Shown here piece after piece: positions 47,821-58,479 of a stretch of 64,000 nt of DNA. Below the pieces are notes generated by a model. It saw nothing but the letters and a program-made list of their open reading frames with translations, was not told the origin of the DNA and ran no database searches. The DNA comes from Liolophura sinensis (Eukaryota > Mollusca > Polyplacophora > Chitonida > Chitonidae). The translations under genes and the position numbers were made by a program. Numbering within the stretch: the first letter of the stretch is position 1; every line of letters begins with the position of its first letter. The stretch covers positions 50,029,116 through 50,093,115 of the forward strand of contig NC_088301.1 of assembly GCF_032854445.1 (NCBI RefSeq). The letters run 5' to 3'.

Positions 47821-50637
47821 TGTTATTTTGTATTTTTATGCATTTGTAAGCTTACAGGCGTAGAATTGTATGTTTTCTGTCTGCAGTCTGCGTATACTAC
47901 TCATTGAATTTTCACTCTCTAGTTACATTTATATAGCATGCTCACCATTAAAATGGATTTAAATGGAAATTTCGTAAATTTAGACATACTGGTACAACGT
48001 CTTTGTTGTTAATTGTAATAACTTAAACATGCATGCAGTGACAACAGACATGGCAAATCGTACGTATCAAATAAATGCATGCACACGAAAACTCTGAACT
48101 GATCACATAGCGATGAACACGAAATGCAAGATTCGCATTTTCAAAATACCTCACCTGTTTATCGTAATATCTTCGCCGGCCTTAACACCACCATCCTGCT
48201 TAACTAAATATGAAGGCTGACGTCATAAAGCACAATGTTTTCACTTTCGCAATGAGCTATTCCTCATTTGATTTGTCGGTTCGGTCGTAATTCTTTTGGA
48301 ACATGGTAACTACAGGTGCAATGATCACAAGTGCTATAATCTAGCTAGGCGTTGAACATTTTTATATATAATTGATATTTTATTGTTGCCAGATAGTAAA
48401 CTTAATTGGATCTCCGTGATGTCCAAATCAACACCACGCAGTCGTTTCTCAGTCTTACAGGTAACTGGAAAAGCTAAAAATAAATCGAAGAAAACCAACT
48501 ACTGAGATATTCCTTAAGCACCTAATCTAGTCCTTGCTCTCTGAAGTCGGCGATTATAGTCATCGTTTTATTAACCATAAGTCAGTACAGTTCAGCTGAA
48601 ACAAAATCGCAAGTGCATACATCAATCTATTAAACCTATGCAAACACCCCCAAAAGCAAGGAGAAAGTCCAAAGTCCAATTTCTAAGAGAAAGTATCGAA
48701 TTGCCTCTCTTAGACCGATGTATTATAAATGATGGAGGCTTAAACCAGAAGGGAATTCCAGCGTTAAAAATTCCGTCGAATTAATTAATTTAGTGGGCTA
48801 ACCGGTAGAAACAATCGCCCTTCACCGGGTACCTGACAAATCAGCGTTTCAGTGACCTGTCCGGATATTAATTTGAAGGGCTTATTTATCAGTGGCTCGT
48901 ATTGAGATCCGCGAGGAGGATAGTGTATACATCAAGTGCCTTAAGGCTTAAGTCATAAATTGCAAGTTTTTACAAAAAGCCACTCAAAGCACTGCACAAC
49001 TCAGATCTGCAGTAAAGAATCAGTGTGCAAAAACTGTGTTTGAATTTTTTAGTTAAGTCTGAAAACGTTTGATAAATACAGGCCGTGCTTTGCATCATGG
49101 CAAGACTCATGTGAGTAACTTGTTACCGCCTAGTGCGAGTGCTGGCATGAAATAACCTCACATCCCCTTGGTACTGTCTTGCTTACCAACCTTTGTTACA
49201 ATTGTATTGTCTTTAGCAGCATTAAATTCCGCGAGATGGAAACTTTTAAAGTGACCAGCATGTTTCAAACATCACAGGGCTCCGTGCATTCCCTTTCGAA
49301 CATGCAAGAAAATGCGAGATGCGAGATTTAATGCGGCAAAAAATCTGACCTGTAAAAATAAATTCCTAATTTATAAAATACATATCATCATCACAAAGTT
49401 AGTCATTCTATATATCAGTTCCAATAAACATTTGTTGCGTTGAACAGACGAATAAGCGGACGGAGAAACGTGCGGACGAACATATACAGTTGATCAAAGT
49501 TACTGAATTCATACAGCCTTTTGGTTCTAGGGCTATAACCAGAACAGCAACGTAAGTCTGCTTGGTTTACGAACGTTTTTAGTTTCAGCAATAGAGAAAA
49601 ATAATTAACACCAACCTGTGGCGAGCAACAAGTTCAAGTGTAACGGTAATGTTTCCTGATGCCTTGTACAGAACAGTGGTCCCAGTGGGAAAACGCCGTA
49701 ATGTATGAGTAGGCTTTATGGGCGTGAACACTTTGTCGATTATAAACAACACTCTTCAGTTGTAGTGAAATAGAGCTTGGAACACAGGGCCCTATGTGCG
49801 TAATAGATTTACTTTTGTAGGCATAGAAACAATGGTTTGACAAGTGCTTGTTCATCTTCATGCAGATTTGGCATAAAAGCCTATGTTGCACATTCCCTGT
49901 TTTTATCTCTAGTTTGACTGCTAAAACAAATAAGGCCTACATACTTTCTGTGAACGTATGGATAATACAATACAAAGGGACTATACAATGTGGAGAGGAA
50001 GGCTTCGGTGGCCGAGGGATCAACGTAAGACTATTCGCAGGTTCCTGACAAAGCTCACGTACGGCCGTAGGGGAAGCCAGCATGAACAGGACTGCTCAAA
50101 GTGATTTATAACCCTGATATGATGAACATAAACCACAAAGTGCTCAGATGGAAATATCTCTTTCGGGAAAATGTGGTTGGCCCTGAAAAGGTCCGTTGGG
50201 AAAAAATAATCTTGAAAAAGGCTGTTTTAAAATAACGACGACACTCCATCGTATGGGTTGTCTACATATGGGGCATTCATGAATGGAGAGGGGCGTGTCA
50301 GGCACCATCGGCAGAAACTGGCGTGATGGCAAAGCGAGAGGCAGGTATCCGCTGAGGTGGTGGTACACACGATGAACTGTTTCGTTGATGTTTACAAAAA
50401 AAAACTATGACAAAAAGTATTTAAATAGGACATTCTTTTGCAAGGATGTAGGTGATGAGTAACCTAGCTTACATGGTCAGAATGACAGGCTATGTAGAAG
50501 TATTCGGCAGCCGTCAGTAAGGTCGCTCAGCCTGCGCGCGGGGCCTATAGCTACGGTGATCTGTGCTTGTGTGCGTCTTTTCCTGGCGACAGCTTACCCA
50601 AGTGTACTGCATGATCTCAAATGATGAAGCCAAATTC

Positions 50638-50801
50638 TCTTATATATATGGGTCTGTCATCAACCTGCAGATGGTCGTGGGTTTTCCCCGGGCTCTGCCC
50701 GGTTCCTCCCACCATAATGCTGGCCGCTGTCGCATAAGTGAAATATTCTTGAGTACGGCGTAAAACACCAATCGAATAAATAAATAAATCTTATACATAT
50801 G
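50638..50801 (+). mobile_element. 5'-truncated SINE (copy f) with near-perfect target-site duplication
   Basis: The element (about 50651-50788) reads in the opposite direction to the other copies and ends in an AATAAATAAATAAA tail. TCTTATATATATG (50638-50650) and TCTTATACATATG (50789-50801) flank it, matching at 12 of 13 bases. The core gggctctgcccggttcctcc is intact and the tRNA-like head is absent. Confidence 0.88.
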
Positions 50802-51240
50802 CACTGCACTCGACTACACCAGTCAATAAAGACATGTTTTTTGCACTTAGCGTAAAAGTTGAGTGTAGTCTGGAAATGGATGACTGTCGCCTCAGAGTTG
50901 AGGGTTGGGATTTACTCTTCCGGTCTCTCTTTTTACCTTTTGGTGTAGGCATGACGTCCGTTATCGTCCGTGGTCAGTGCGAAACTAAAATCACGCTTGA
51001 TTTGTTTTCTGTTATATAGGCTCACCCAACTGTACAGACCGGAGGCCGAATCATCGTCCATCCTGCACTCCTCTTAGCGACGTCGACCCTAATAAGACGG
51101 TCACCGCCACCACCATCAGCACCAATATCGCCGCCTCTCCGTCTCCACCAGAGACTGTCTTTTGTCCGCTGGAGCTGGTCAGCACATACGGGAAAGAAAA
51201 TAAGGCTGACAACCCCCATCATCCGCCACCTTTCACAAGC

Positions 51241-53760
51241 ATGGGCGTGGGCAGTGTGAACGCTGACTCAAATCAGACCCTTCGTACCCCCTGCGGAGGC
51301 ATTACCCTCGGACCCGACGGTACGTGGGTGTATCAGCGCCATTCACCAACATTTCCACCGTCCCTTGCAGGACGCCCACAATTTTGGAGTGGTGGGGCTA
51401 GACGTGTACCTGAAACAACTCTTTTTGGATCAGCAAACATCCTTCCGTGTGATCTTGGCCTACGGATTTATCCTGCGTTACCGGGACACCAACCAACTAC
51501 GGTATTTCTATCCCAGCACCAACACCCGAGTTCTTGTCCAATCCCAAGACATCCAGTCGTACGGTGACGTGGATGCACTTCCACGTGACCTGTCTCCGAA
51601 GGACTCCGCATGCCATCAACGTCCCAAGAGCAAATGGGTCGTGGACACCGTTACCAACGTCACGTTCTTCGTCCACAAACTAGTGCAGGTTCCCGATTAT
51701 GTAAAGCAGAACAGGGGCCTCCACGACATGGTGAGTGGTAGTCACGGGGTTTACATCGGTAGTTTGTGTTTTTCCGATACTTGGCCTATCACCTGGAAAA
51801 CGCGCACCCCAAACATTGCGATCTAAAAGCCAAGGGGTATTTACAAGTCTGTTTAAAAGCTAAGAGGTTAGAAGCCCGGTATTTCCGAGAAGTTCCCATG
51901 AAATGAAATCGACTTTGTCGAGACAGTATTCAGGTTTACGAATTGGTGATTGAACACGATGTGTTGAGCGCACAGATTCACCACCGCACCGCAGGGTGTT
52001 TTCCCATGACCCGCATGTTCAGTTTATACGACAAGCAGTTCGGCGTTGTCAGAGATCTCTCTGTATACGCTCGCTCGTTTATTTGCAGGTCCTGTGGAAA
52101 AGCCTTTCCTAATATGGATTAAAACGACATGCGCGCACCTGTGATGGGCCCATCAAACGCAAGTACATGGGAGTTCAAAAATAAACCTACCATCTTTGAA
52201 GACATAGCAGACGACGGTATTATCGACGTGCCCGAACACTCACTACATGGATTGTGTTGATTTCGAGGCGTACCTACGAAAATAAGACGACACCGCCAGT
52301 CGTAACATGGAATGAACAGCCCGTCACGTCCTCATAAGCGTGTCCGTGAACAGCAACGTCCCCTGGTGCGACAACCCGGTGTCCTTCATGCTTTGATCGA
52401 GACCTTAATAACGCACCTCACCACCGTCAGTGTGGGCCAGCTTTGAAGCCCTGACGCACCAGTACCGCCACGTTTTGGATACGCTGGACGAGCGAATAGC
52501 CATATCCAGCCCAACGATCATTCATCCAAACAGAAATCCTACTCCCACAAACTCAAGCAATTTTTAGCATATCTGGCCGGGAAAATACGGTTTTAACCTA
52601 ATCAAGCGACAGTTGTACCCTAACTTGTCCAAGACAGATAGGATGAAGTACCTCATCAAACGGAATAACAATCACATGTCCTCTCTACGCATCAACTCAA
52701 ATTTTAAAAGTGCGTAATTATTGGCCCCGAACTACAGGTACGACAAGTGCGTCGAAGCTTACGAGTGTAGGATGACCAGGTCGCTTCTGTTACACGTGGA
52801 CAGCCTCCAGCGCATTCTGGAAACAACCCTAGAACCTCGCGAAGCCTTCTAGAACGATTTGAAGAATGAAGTGTGTTCCAAGGCTTAGAAAAACGTGTGG
52901 CGACCACAAGGCATGATGACCGTCCAAGATTTCTTGATGTGGTATAATAATCTGGATGTCATCCAGATCATCCATCCTCTATTGGTTCGTGGAGAGCGAC
53001 ATCAACGTTCCCACGTTGCCCCGAATGCCCTGCCATTGTAAAAAAACACGGACGTGGCCCTCGCCGACATCGGACCCACCATGGCAGCGTTCGCCAACAT
53101 CATGACCCAACCGCGACAGATGTTAATCAGGCCACCCAGTATACACCAGAACCCTGCTTCCTTGAATTTGCTGAATTCGTGACCTCGAACTCGTCCTCAA
53201 GGGGGACGTGGACCCTACCAAAGCCATGATCGTGAGACCATGAAGTTGTTAGCGAAGTGTATGTCAATGTGTGCACTTTGAAAAAGACACGGACCTTGCT
53301 TCAATTCCTCCTTGTGCCCTGAGAGTGAAGAAATTAATCAGAATACTTACAAGATCACCTGCAGCAAGAAAACCGTTCGGTACAATTTACCCTTGCAAAT
53401 AGGGTGAATGGTCTATCAGTACGCCAAGCGCCGCATGGCTTACATGGTGTGATCAGACCCGAACTGGAAGTCCCTCGTTAAACCGGAACTGCTAGAGCCT
53501 ACGAAGCCGAGCGTGATCGATGGCTACCCCGACGAGATCACTACCATTATGACTCACGTTCCTCAGGTCTTTTAAAATCGCATGGACCGGAGATGTCATC
53601 ATCGGTCTGTGCTCCAAGACTATTATTGTGGAGGAAACAACACGGCAATTTTTCGTGCAAAGGGTTGAGTCGAAGGCAGGTGGAGGAAGACTGTCCATCC
53701 TTCGCAACCAACAAAGATGCCTTCAGTTACTTTTTCTATGATGCCTTTCAGTTCTAGAGG
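51241..53760 (+). pseudogene. protein-primed type B DNA polymerase relic
   Basis: The longest open piece is 51365-51826, an N-terminal region containing NSKW-like (KSKWVV) and TNVTFFVHKL. After several frameshifts come a zinc-finger-like CRSCGKAF (52085), MWYNNLDV (about 52937), KRRMAY (about 53430) and IGLCSKT (about 53604), which appear in this order in polymerases of virus-like elements in invertebrates. Stops occur throughout and parts of the catalytic core seem deleted, so it cannot be functional. Confidence 0.75.
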
Positions 53761-53804
53761 ATTGTGTGAGCACCACGTACCCTGGACATCTGGAGATGAC
53801 CCCC

Positions 53805-53860
53805 AGCCCAACCAGCTCAACCGACCAGTTGACCAGACCAGCCCAGCCTAACCTTCCAAT
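53805..53860. repeat. low-complexity CCAG/ACCAG stretch
   Basis: Irregular repetition of accag and cccag words just after the polymerase relic. Confidence 0.5.
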
Positions 53861-54424
53861 AACAAGGGCCCTATTCCTGGCCAACCACATCCTTGAAAGA
53901 AAATGATCTAATCTAAGGATACAATATTCTAATAAAAAGAAAAACACACAATATTATTTTTGGTGAGATATCATTTTATTTTTTTTTTTATTATTTTTCA
54001 AATAACAATGAACAGCGAAGATATGTATAATCTCATTTTATTAAAAAATCATTTCATTGAACAAAGAACGGCCGGTCGGATACCAAACATATAAACGTCC
54101 CCTCATATACCAGCAGATCGCTGTCATGTGTGGTAGGTGGGGATTAAAACGTCCTAAGAATAGTTCAAAGAACGTTCGCGAGCGCGCTGTAATGAGAAAT
54201 ACAAGCAATATTGTCCACACACGGCTGTACCGAAGCTCTGTACAGATCGGGCATTACATTGCCAATGATCCGTGCGGATATCTCGCCACTTCCTCGCGGA
54301 GACTATCAAATAGTCTCCAGAAAAATGATGTGTCGCGGCGTCATAATCCAGTTACAAAGCCATCCAATTCCCAATTCAAAATGTTTGAATGTCCATGTTT
54401 TTTTCCCTTCTTCTCCCCTAATGT

Positions 54425-55601
54425 TTAGTTGGTGAAATCAAACAAGACGTTGCGGCTCTTGTCAATCTCGATAATGTTCTCAAACTCGGCGTAAGAGATC
54501 ACGCTGATGGTTTGAACTAAGGACTGATTAAGCATTTTCCAAACGCAGATCACCCTTATATTCTGGTCAGCGATTAGGTCAAAGCAGAACCCTCCCTCGT
54601 AACGTTCACGCTTGATGCCTTTACCGGTGTCCATGCCAGCTTTTCCAGTGCCTGTAGACAAGTTCATGTTAGATCGGATATAAGTTTCCGAGTCCAAAAT
54701 CCGGGGGTGAGTGACTTGGCCGGAGCCTGACGTCTTCCCATGTGCAAAGCCACGTAGGATAATGTAGAAATGTTGAAATTTGAAGGTTTTTAGATTACAC
54801 TCCGTCAAACGGGTTCCACACACATCTATAATCAGGTGTTTGGAGAGACGCCCAAATACAAGTTTTGTTAGATGACGCTGGTATGCCCTTGGGCCACGGA
54901 GTAATGTTCAGTCAGGACGCGACGGATCAGGAACTTGGCTGGGGATTTCTCCAGAGCTTTCTCATGTCCCAGCTGTACACCGGGGTGGACTTTGACTTTT
55001 CGCAAAGCACCGTGACCTCCAACACGATTTAGCAGGTCTTCTACTCTCTCCTTCCCAACTTGCCATGCCGACATTAAGGCAAATCAACAAATAGTGCCCT
55101 TATAGAAACAAGTCACAATGAAGCCGTCCAATCATATCGATCGACCTTCTCACCGCTGCCAGGGTGTGCCGTTTCTAAACCCGTCGTTCTTGTTGCCCGT
55201 GGTGTCATTATACCACAAACCACTCGCCAGGTGAGTGTTTTTGGCGTCATTTCCGTAGGTCAGCAGAGTCTCGATGTACGCCTGATAGGGGTACATGTTG
55301 GTGGAGATGTCCACTTGTTGCCACATAGCATGCACCCATAGATTGGTGGGTGCCACCGGATCACCTTCCGCGAGTGTCTTACCTTTGCCATTCACCACTT
55401 TGGGTCTCACGAACAAATACGTATTAGCCAAGTCACGATCCCCGTTGGCGATAAAAATACCACGGGACCACCGTCTGTAATGCTGGCAATAGGGCTGCAG
55501 GCATCATAACGTCCTTGTACACTGGTTGGTGTCGGTAGTAAAGTCCACAAATCAAATTCACTGTTGACTGACGGACAGGAACCAGGGTGGTGTATGGCCA
55601 T
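54425..55601 (-). pseudogene. major-capsid-like protein relic
   Basis: Three open pieces are collinear. The N-terminal piece near 55601-55407 contains SEFDLWTLLPTPTSVQG. The next (55431-55150) includes NTYLFVRPKVV and YPYQAYIETLLTYGNDAK. The C-terminal pieces (55074-54868 and 54823-54425) end YAEFENIIEIDKSRNVLFDF at TAA. This pattern matches the family often labelled uncharacterised protein F54H12.2-like, regarded as a double-jelly-roll capsid of such elements; that identification is from memory. Frameshifts separate the pieces and an internal part seems lost. Confidence 0.75.
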
Positions 55602-55762
55602 CGTGGTTAGCCAAAGATGTGGCGGGGTGTTCTCGTGGGACGTTTGCGGGAGCCGTTGTGGGTCCGAAAGGGCTTCCGAGGGCGAGTGAAGCTGGATCGG
55701 GATGAATCTCGCAATATATTTGGCCGAGGAGTACGGTGACCACTAGGTAATAGGGCGACCGA

Positions 55763-56071
55763 TCAGACGACAAGCTTTGACCACCAAGCGCTTACATCCT
55801 TCCACAGCCTTACGTTTGAGGGCATGCTTGACGCGGGGGCCCCTCGGAAAATGCCTTTCGCACCAACCATTGCATTTTGCAAGTGGGCTTCTACTGTGGT
55901 CATAACGAGCTTTGTCACCAGCCGACGCCCTCCTCCTCCTGAGCCCAGTGTTGCCAGCGGTGCTTTGAGGAGACTCCCTAGCACGTTGCCCATTCCATAA
56001 ACCCCGTTGTGCTTGTGCTTCCCGAAAGACAGAAAATCCACCGGCACCAGCCTGATTGCAGTGATGCACAA
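55763..56071 (-). pseudogene. small glycine-rich virion-type protein relic
   Basis: A short frame includes YGMGNVLGSLLKAPLATLGSG followed by basic and hydrophobic stretches. Such small proteins lie between penton-like and capsid genes in related elements and may act as minor capsid or membrane-active proteins; here the role is inferred from position. An overlapping frame (56282-55743) is continuous with the penton-like relic at its start, which points to a frameshift or readthrough. Confidence 0.5.
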
Positions 56072-56074
56072 TGT

Positions 56075-56858
56075 AAAGTTGTTGAGCGTCCTCCATCGTC
56101 ATTATCAGTCTTTTAGGCCGCAGCGGATTACAGGAGAGGTAAGCCCCGCCGTTGGCAAAAGTGAAGTACGGAAAAGGTACGGGAATGTTCTCGATGTATG
56201 TGAAGGTCTCTGTGATTTGGTCTCCGTACAAGCCACTGGGCGGGACGAGGCGAAGCAGTGGGAATAGCGTATCCCCCAACACGCGGGGTTCGGTGATATC
56301 CGATTACACGTACAGCCTGGGCATGGTGTTCTGGTGCAGGTTCTCTGAACCAAAAAGAATCGCATCCGCTGGGCCATTCAGAACGGCCCCATCGGGAATG
56401 CTTATAATCTTCCGTGGGCTAAAACTCACGGTTTGCGGAGATTTAAAGTCCATCGCATACCTTTGACGAAAGCCATTGGAATTGTTCCTCTATTGGGTGT
56501 TCAGGGCGTGTGCAAAGATGGTGAGTGTACGATAATATCCCTCTGGCAGGAATGTCTTGTGGGTACGACCTTGCTGAAACACACAAAGCCAGACCTCGTC
56601 GCGGCCTACTTTGTAACATGATCGCGGGCACTGCTTTTCCGCCAGTCCACATTCCCAGTCGCCGGACAGATGAATCAGCTGAGGCAGCTGTATGGTTTTA
56701 ATAAGGGATCCACAGCTATGGTCGAACAATGCCAGGCGTAGAACGCACGCGTCGCCTACCCCGGTCCTAGAGAGAGTCGATGTCTTTTCTTCTGCGACTC
56801 TGTGGGTTTCCATAACATGCGTGGAGCAGGACGATAGGTGTGAGACGTCCTGGGGCAA
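56075..56858 (-). pseudogene. penton-like (vertex) protein relic
   Basis: The N-terminal part has IQLPQLIHLSGDWECGLAEK and LPEGYY, typical of the jelly-roll minor capsid in Polinton-like elements. The C-terminal part (about 56440-56075) includes GDTLFPLLRLVPP and YIENIPVPFPYF. A frame change lies between 56490 and 56440 and a stop near 56305. The product class is assigned by resemblance and order. Confidence 0.6.
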
Positions 56859-56899
56859 AGGGTCTCAAAAGGTCGGGGATGTCCACGGTACCGTCTTTA

Positions 56900-57330
56900 A
56901 CGCAGAGACCTCACCAGTAGGTGGTTGCGCTGGCGGTTTGCTCCTTTGCGTTGTGACCCGCGTGGGTTCTGGCGGCGATGTTGGTGGCGGTTGTTGTGGT
57001 GTTCATGGGAGGGGGTAGAGCTAGCGGTTGCTGGTATTGGTCTTGAAATGTCAGGTAGCGTTCGTTCGCTTCGGCAATCCACGATCACCATGGTTCGTTT
57101 TCCTAGATCGAACGCTGTAGAACTGGGCACACCTTCTTAAAAGTCGACGGACGGCGTGATGGTGTACATGGGCTGCCATTCCCCGTAACACCACACCACG
57201 CAGTCTGGCGTGGGTCGATAACCCGTTTGACAAAGACGGATTTTTCGCTACCGGTAGGTCCGCTAACAAGGCAGGTGAACGGGTGACCTCATCGCATGTC
57301 CATGGTCCACATGGAAAAGACACCAGATTG
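56900..57330 (-). pseudogene. FtsK/HerA-type DNA-packaging ATPase relic
   Basis: A Walker A-like motif GPTGSEKS (complement of 57239-57262) follows HPFTCLVS. A Walker B-like strand KRTMVIVD is encoded at 57100-57079. The last glycine of Walker A is replaced by glutamate, and the two motifs lie in different frames. Confidence 0.65.
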
Positions 57331-57919
57331 GTGTTATTGGGGTCCAGAGGGCTCTGAGTGTGGATGGTGTAAGGGGGCGGTCGGGTTGGGATCGTAATAA
57401 GGATCCTCCAAACAGTTACATACATCTTTCCTAAACACACGGAGGACGGTGAACCGACCCTCGCTTAAGTGACTGTCTTCGAACATGGCACGTACAACTT
57501 GTTTTTACCCTCTGAGATCCGTGACAGTCCTGACTATACTAAAGCAGTTCACTTCATAATGAAGAACGTTTTCTCAGGCATCCCCAGGCTAGGTAGGTAA
57601 TGACCACACCTGCTTGATACCACGCGCCTTATGCGAGTTTTGTCGACAAAACCTAAATCCATCAATTGAAATGAATAATATCGGCGTATGTCAATAACAG
57701 CAACAACAAACACAGCATCTTATATGTTTCAATTTTTTTACTTGTGCATCAGAAAACAAACTACAGGAACTGGAGAAAGGAAAAAACGTATCACTCATCA
57801 CGAATCAGCAAAAGTTCAAGGCAAAGTCAAAAGTTCGATCGTGGTTTCTAACAAAAAAAACAATCACAAGTTCCATTCGCCGTCAAAGTTCGCGAAAAAC
57901 AAAATCACAGATGTGAAAG

Positions 57920-58245
57920 ATCATTAGATCAAACACATCCTTCCTCAGGCGAGTGAGTCGCTCTCCACCCACCGTAGGTGGGCCGATGCCTGGCATGGCG
58001 TCGACGGCTTTACTGTTCACTCCCTGAAAATCTCCCCAGGCGTCTACAGGTATGGTGATATCCTTTTGGTAACGCTGCGCAGAAACTTACTCCCTCGTAC
58101 CTGGATTCCGAAGCCTTTGGTGACGTCATTGTTCTGATAAGGTAGTAACGGTCGGTAAGCAGTCTTCCGCTTTTTCAGAGATATTGGCTGAGAAAAACTT
58201 GTTCTCATCAGGTTGTGCTGATGCCTGCTGTACTCCACGATCTCG
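57920..58245 (-). pseudogene. small ORF(s) upstream of the ATPase, possible helix-hairpin-helix fragment
   Basis: One frame (58238-58044) encodes a basic 64-residue peptide starting MEYSRHQHNLMRTSFSQP. The next frame contains SKAVDAMPGIGPPTVGGERL, which looks like a helix-hairpin-helix of the barrier-to-autointegration-factor kind. The match is short and may be chance. Confidence 0.25.
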
Positions 58246-58350
58246 GGTGCATGACTTGCACCCCAGGTAGGCCGGCCAGCGCGCCTGTCTGTACACTGTT
58301 GCTACTACAACACAGACGCTTCCATAACGTCACACATTTTCTAGAACACC

Positions 58351-58455
58351 ATGACGTCATACCGCGTCCTATGATGTCATGGCGTGGTCGCACGCGCACG
58401 CCCCTCTCCACCAATCACAACGCCCCATTTACACACTCACCTCCCCAGTATTTAG
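58351..58455 (+). promoter_or_regulatory. CRE palindrome, CCAAT box and TATA-like site
   Basis: ATGACGTCAT is at 58351-58360, a variant ATGATGTCAT at 58371-58380, CCAAT near 58411 and tatttag near 58450. The arrangement resembles a promoter at the right edge of the GC-rich element. No gene is seen downstream on +. Confidence 0.35.
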
Positions 58456-58479
58456 GCTCCCTCCCGTAAGATTAACCCA

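Larger units (their letters stand above)
40000..50600. other. long non-coding stretch with scattered repeats
   Basis: No exon chain or conserved protein was recognised. Contents include a TA run (41386-41424), a perfect 10-bp hairpin CCTTGTTACC/GGTAACAAGG (about 45003-45030), short and medium tandem repeats (47218-47290, 47490-47820) and a faint SINE remnant near 50010-50092. ORFs at 44537-44866 (+) and 46737-47012 (-) lack recognisable similarity. Confidence 0.45.
51000..58460. mobile_element. degenerate Polinton/Maverick-adintovirus-type DNA element
   Basis: The block is visibly richer in G and C than its flanks. It combines a type B DNA polymerase relic on + (51241-53760) with virion-type genes on minus: packaging ATPase, penton-like, small glycine-rich and major-capsid-like relics, in that order from 57.3 to 54.4 kb. 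This gene set is characteristic of large virus-like DNA elements integrated in animal genomes. No integrase and no terminal inverted repeats were found by eye, so the borders are approximate. All genes are broken. Confidence 0.8.

Noticed and set aside
50010..50092. possible additional SINE copy
   Set aside because: Only scattered words (acgtacggccg, gaagccagcatga) match; too decayed to annotate as a defined copy.
54057..54428. 123-codon ORF on plus next to the capsid relic
   Set aside because: It has no recognisable similarity and lies between the oppositely oriented polymerase and capsid relics.
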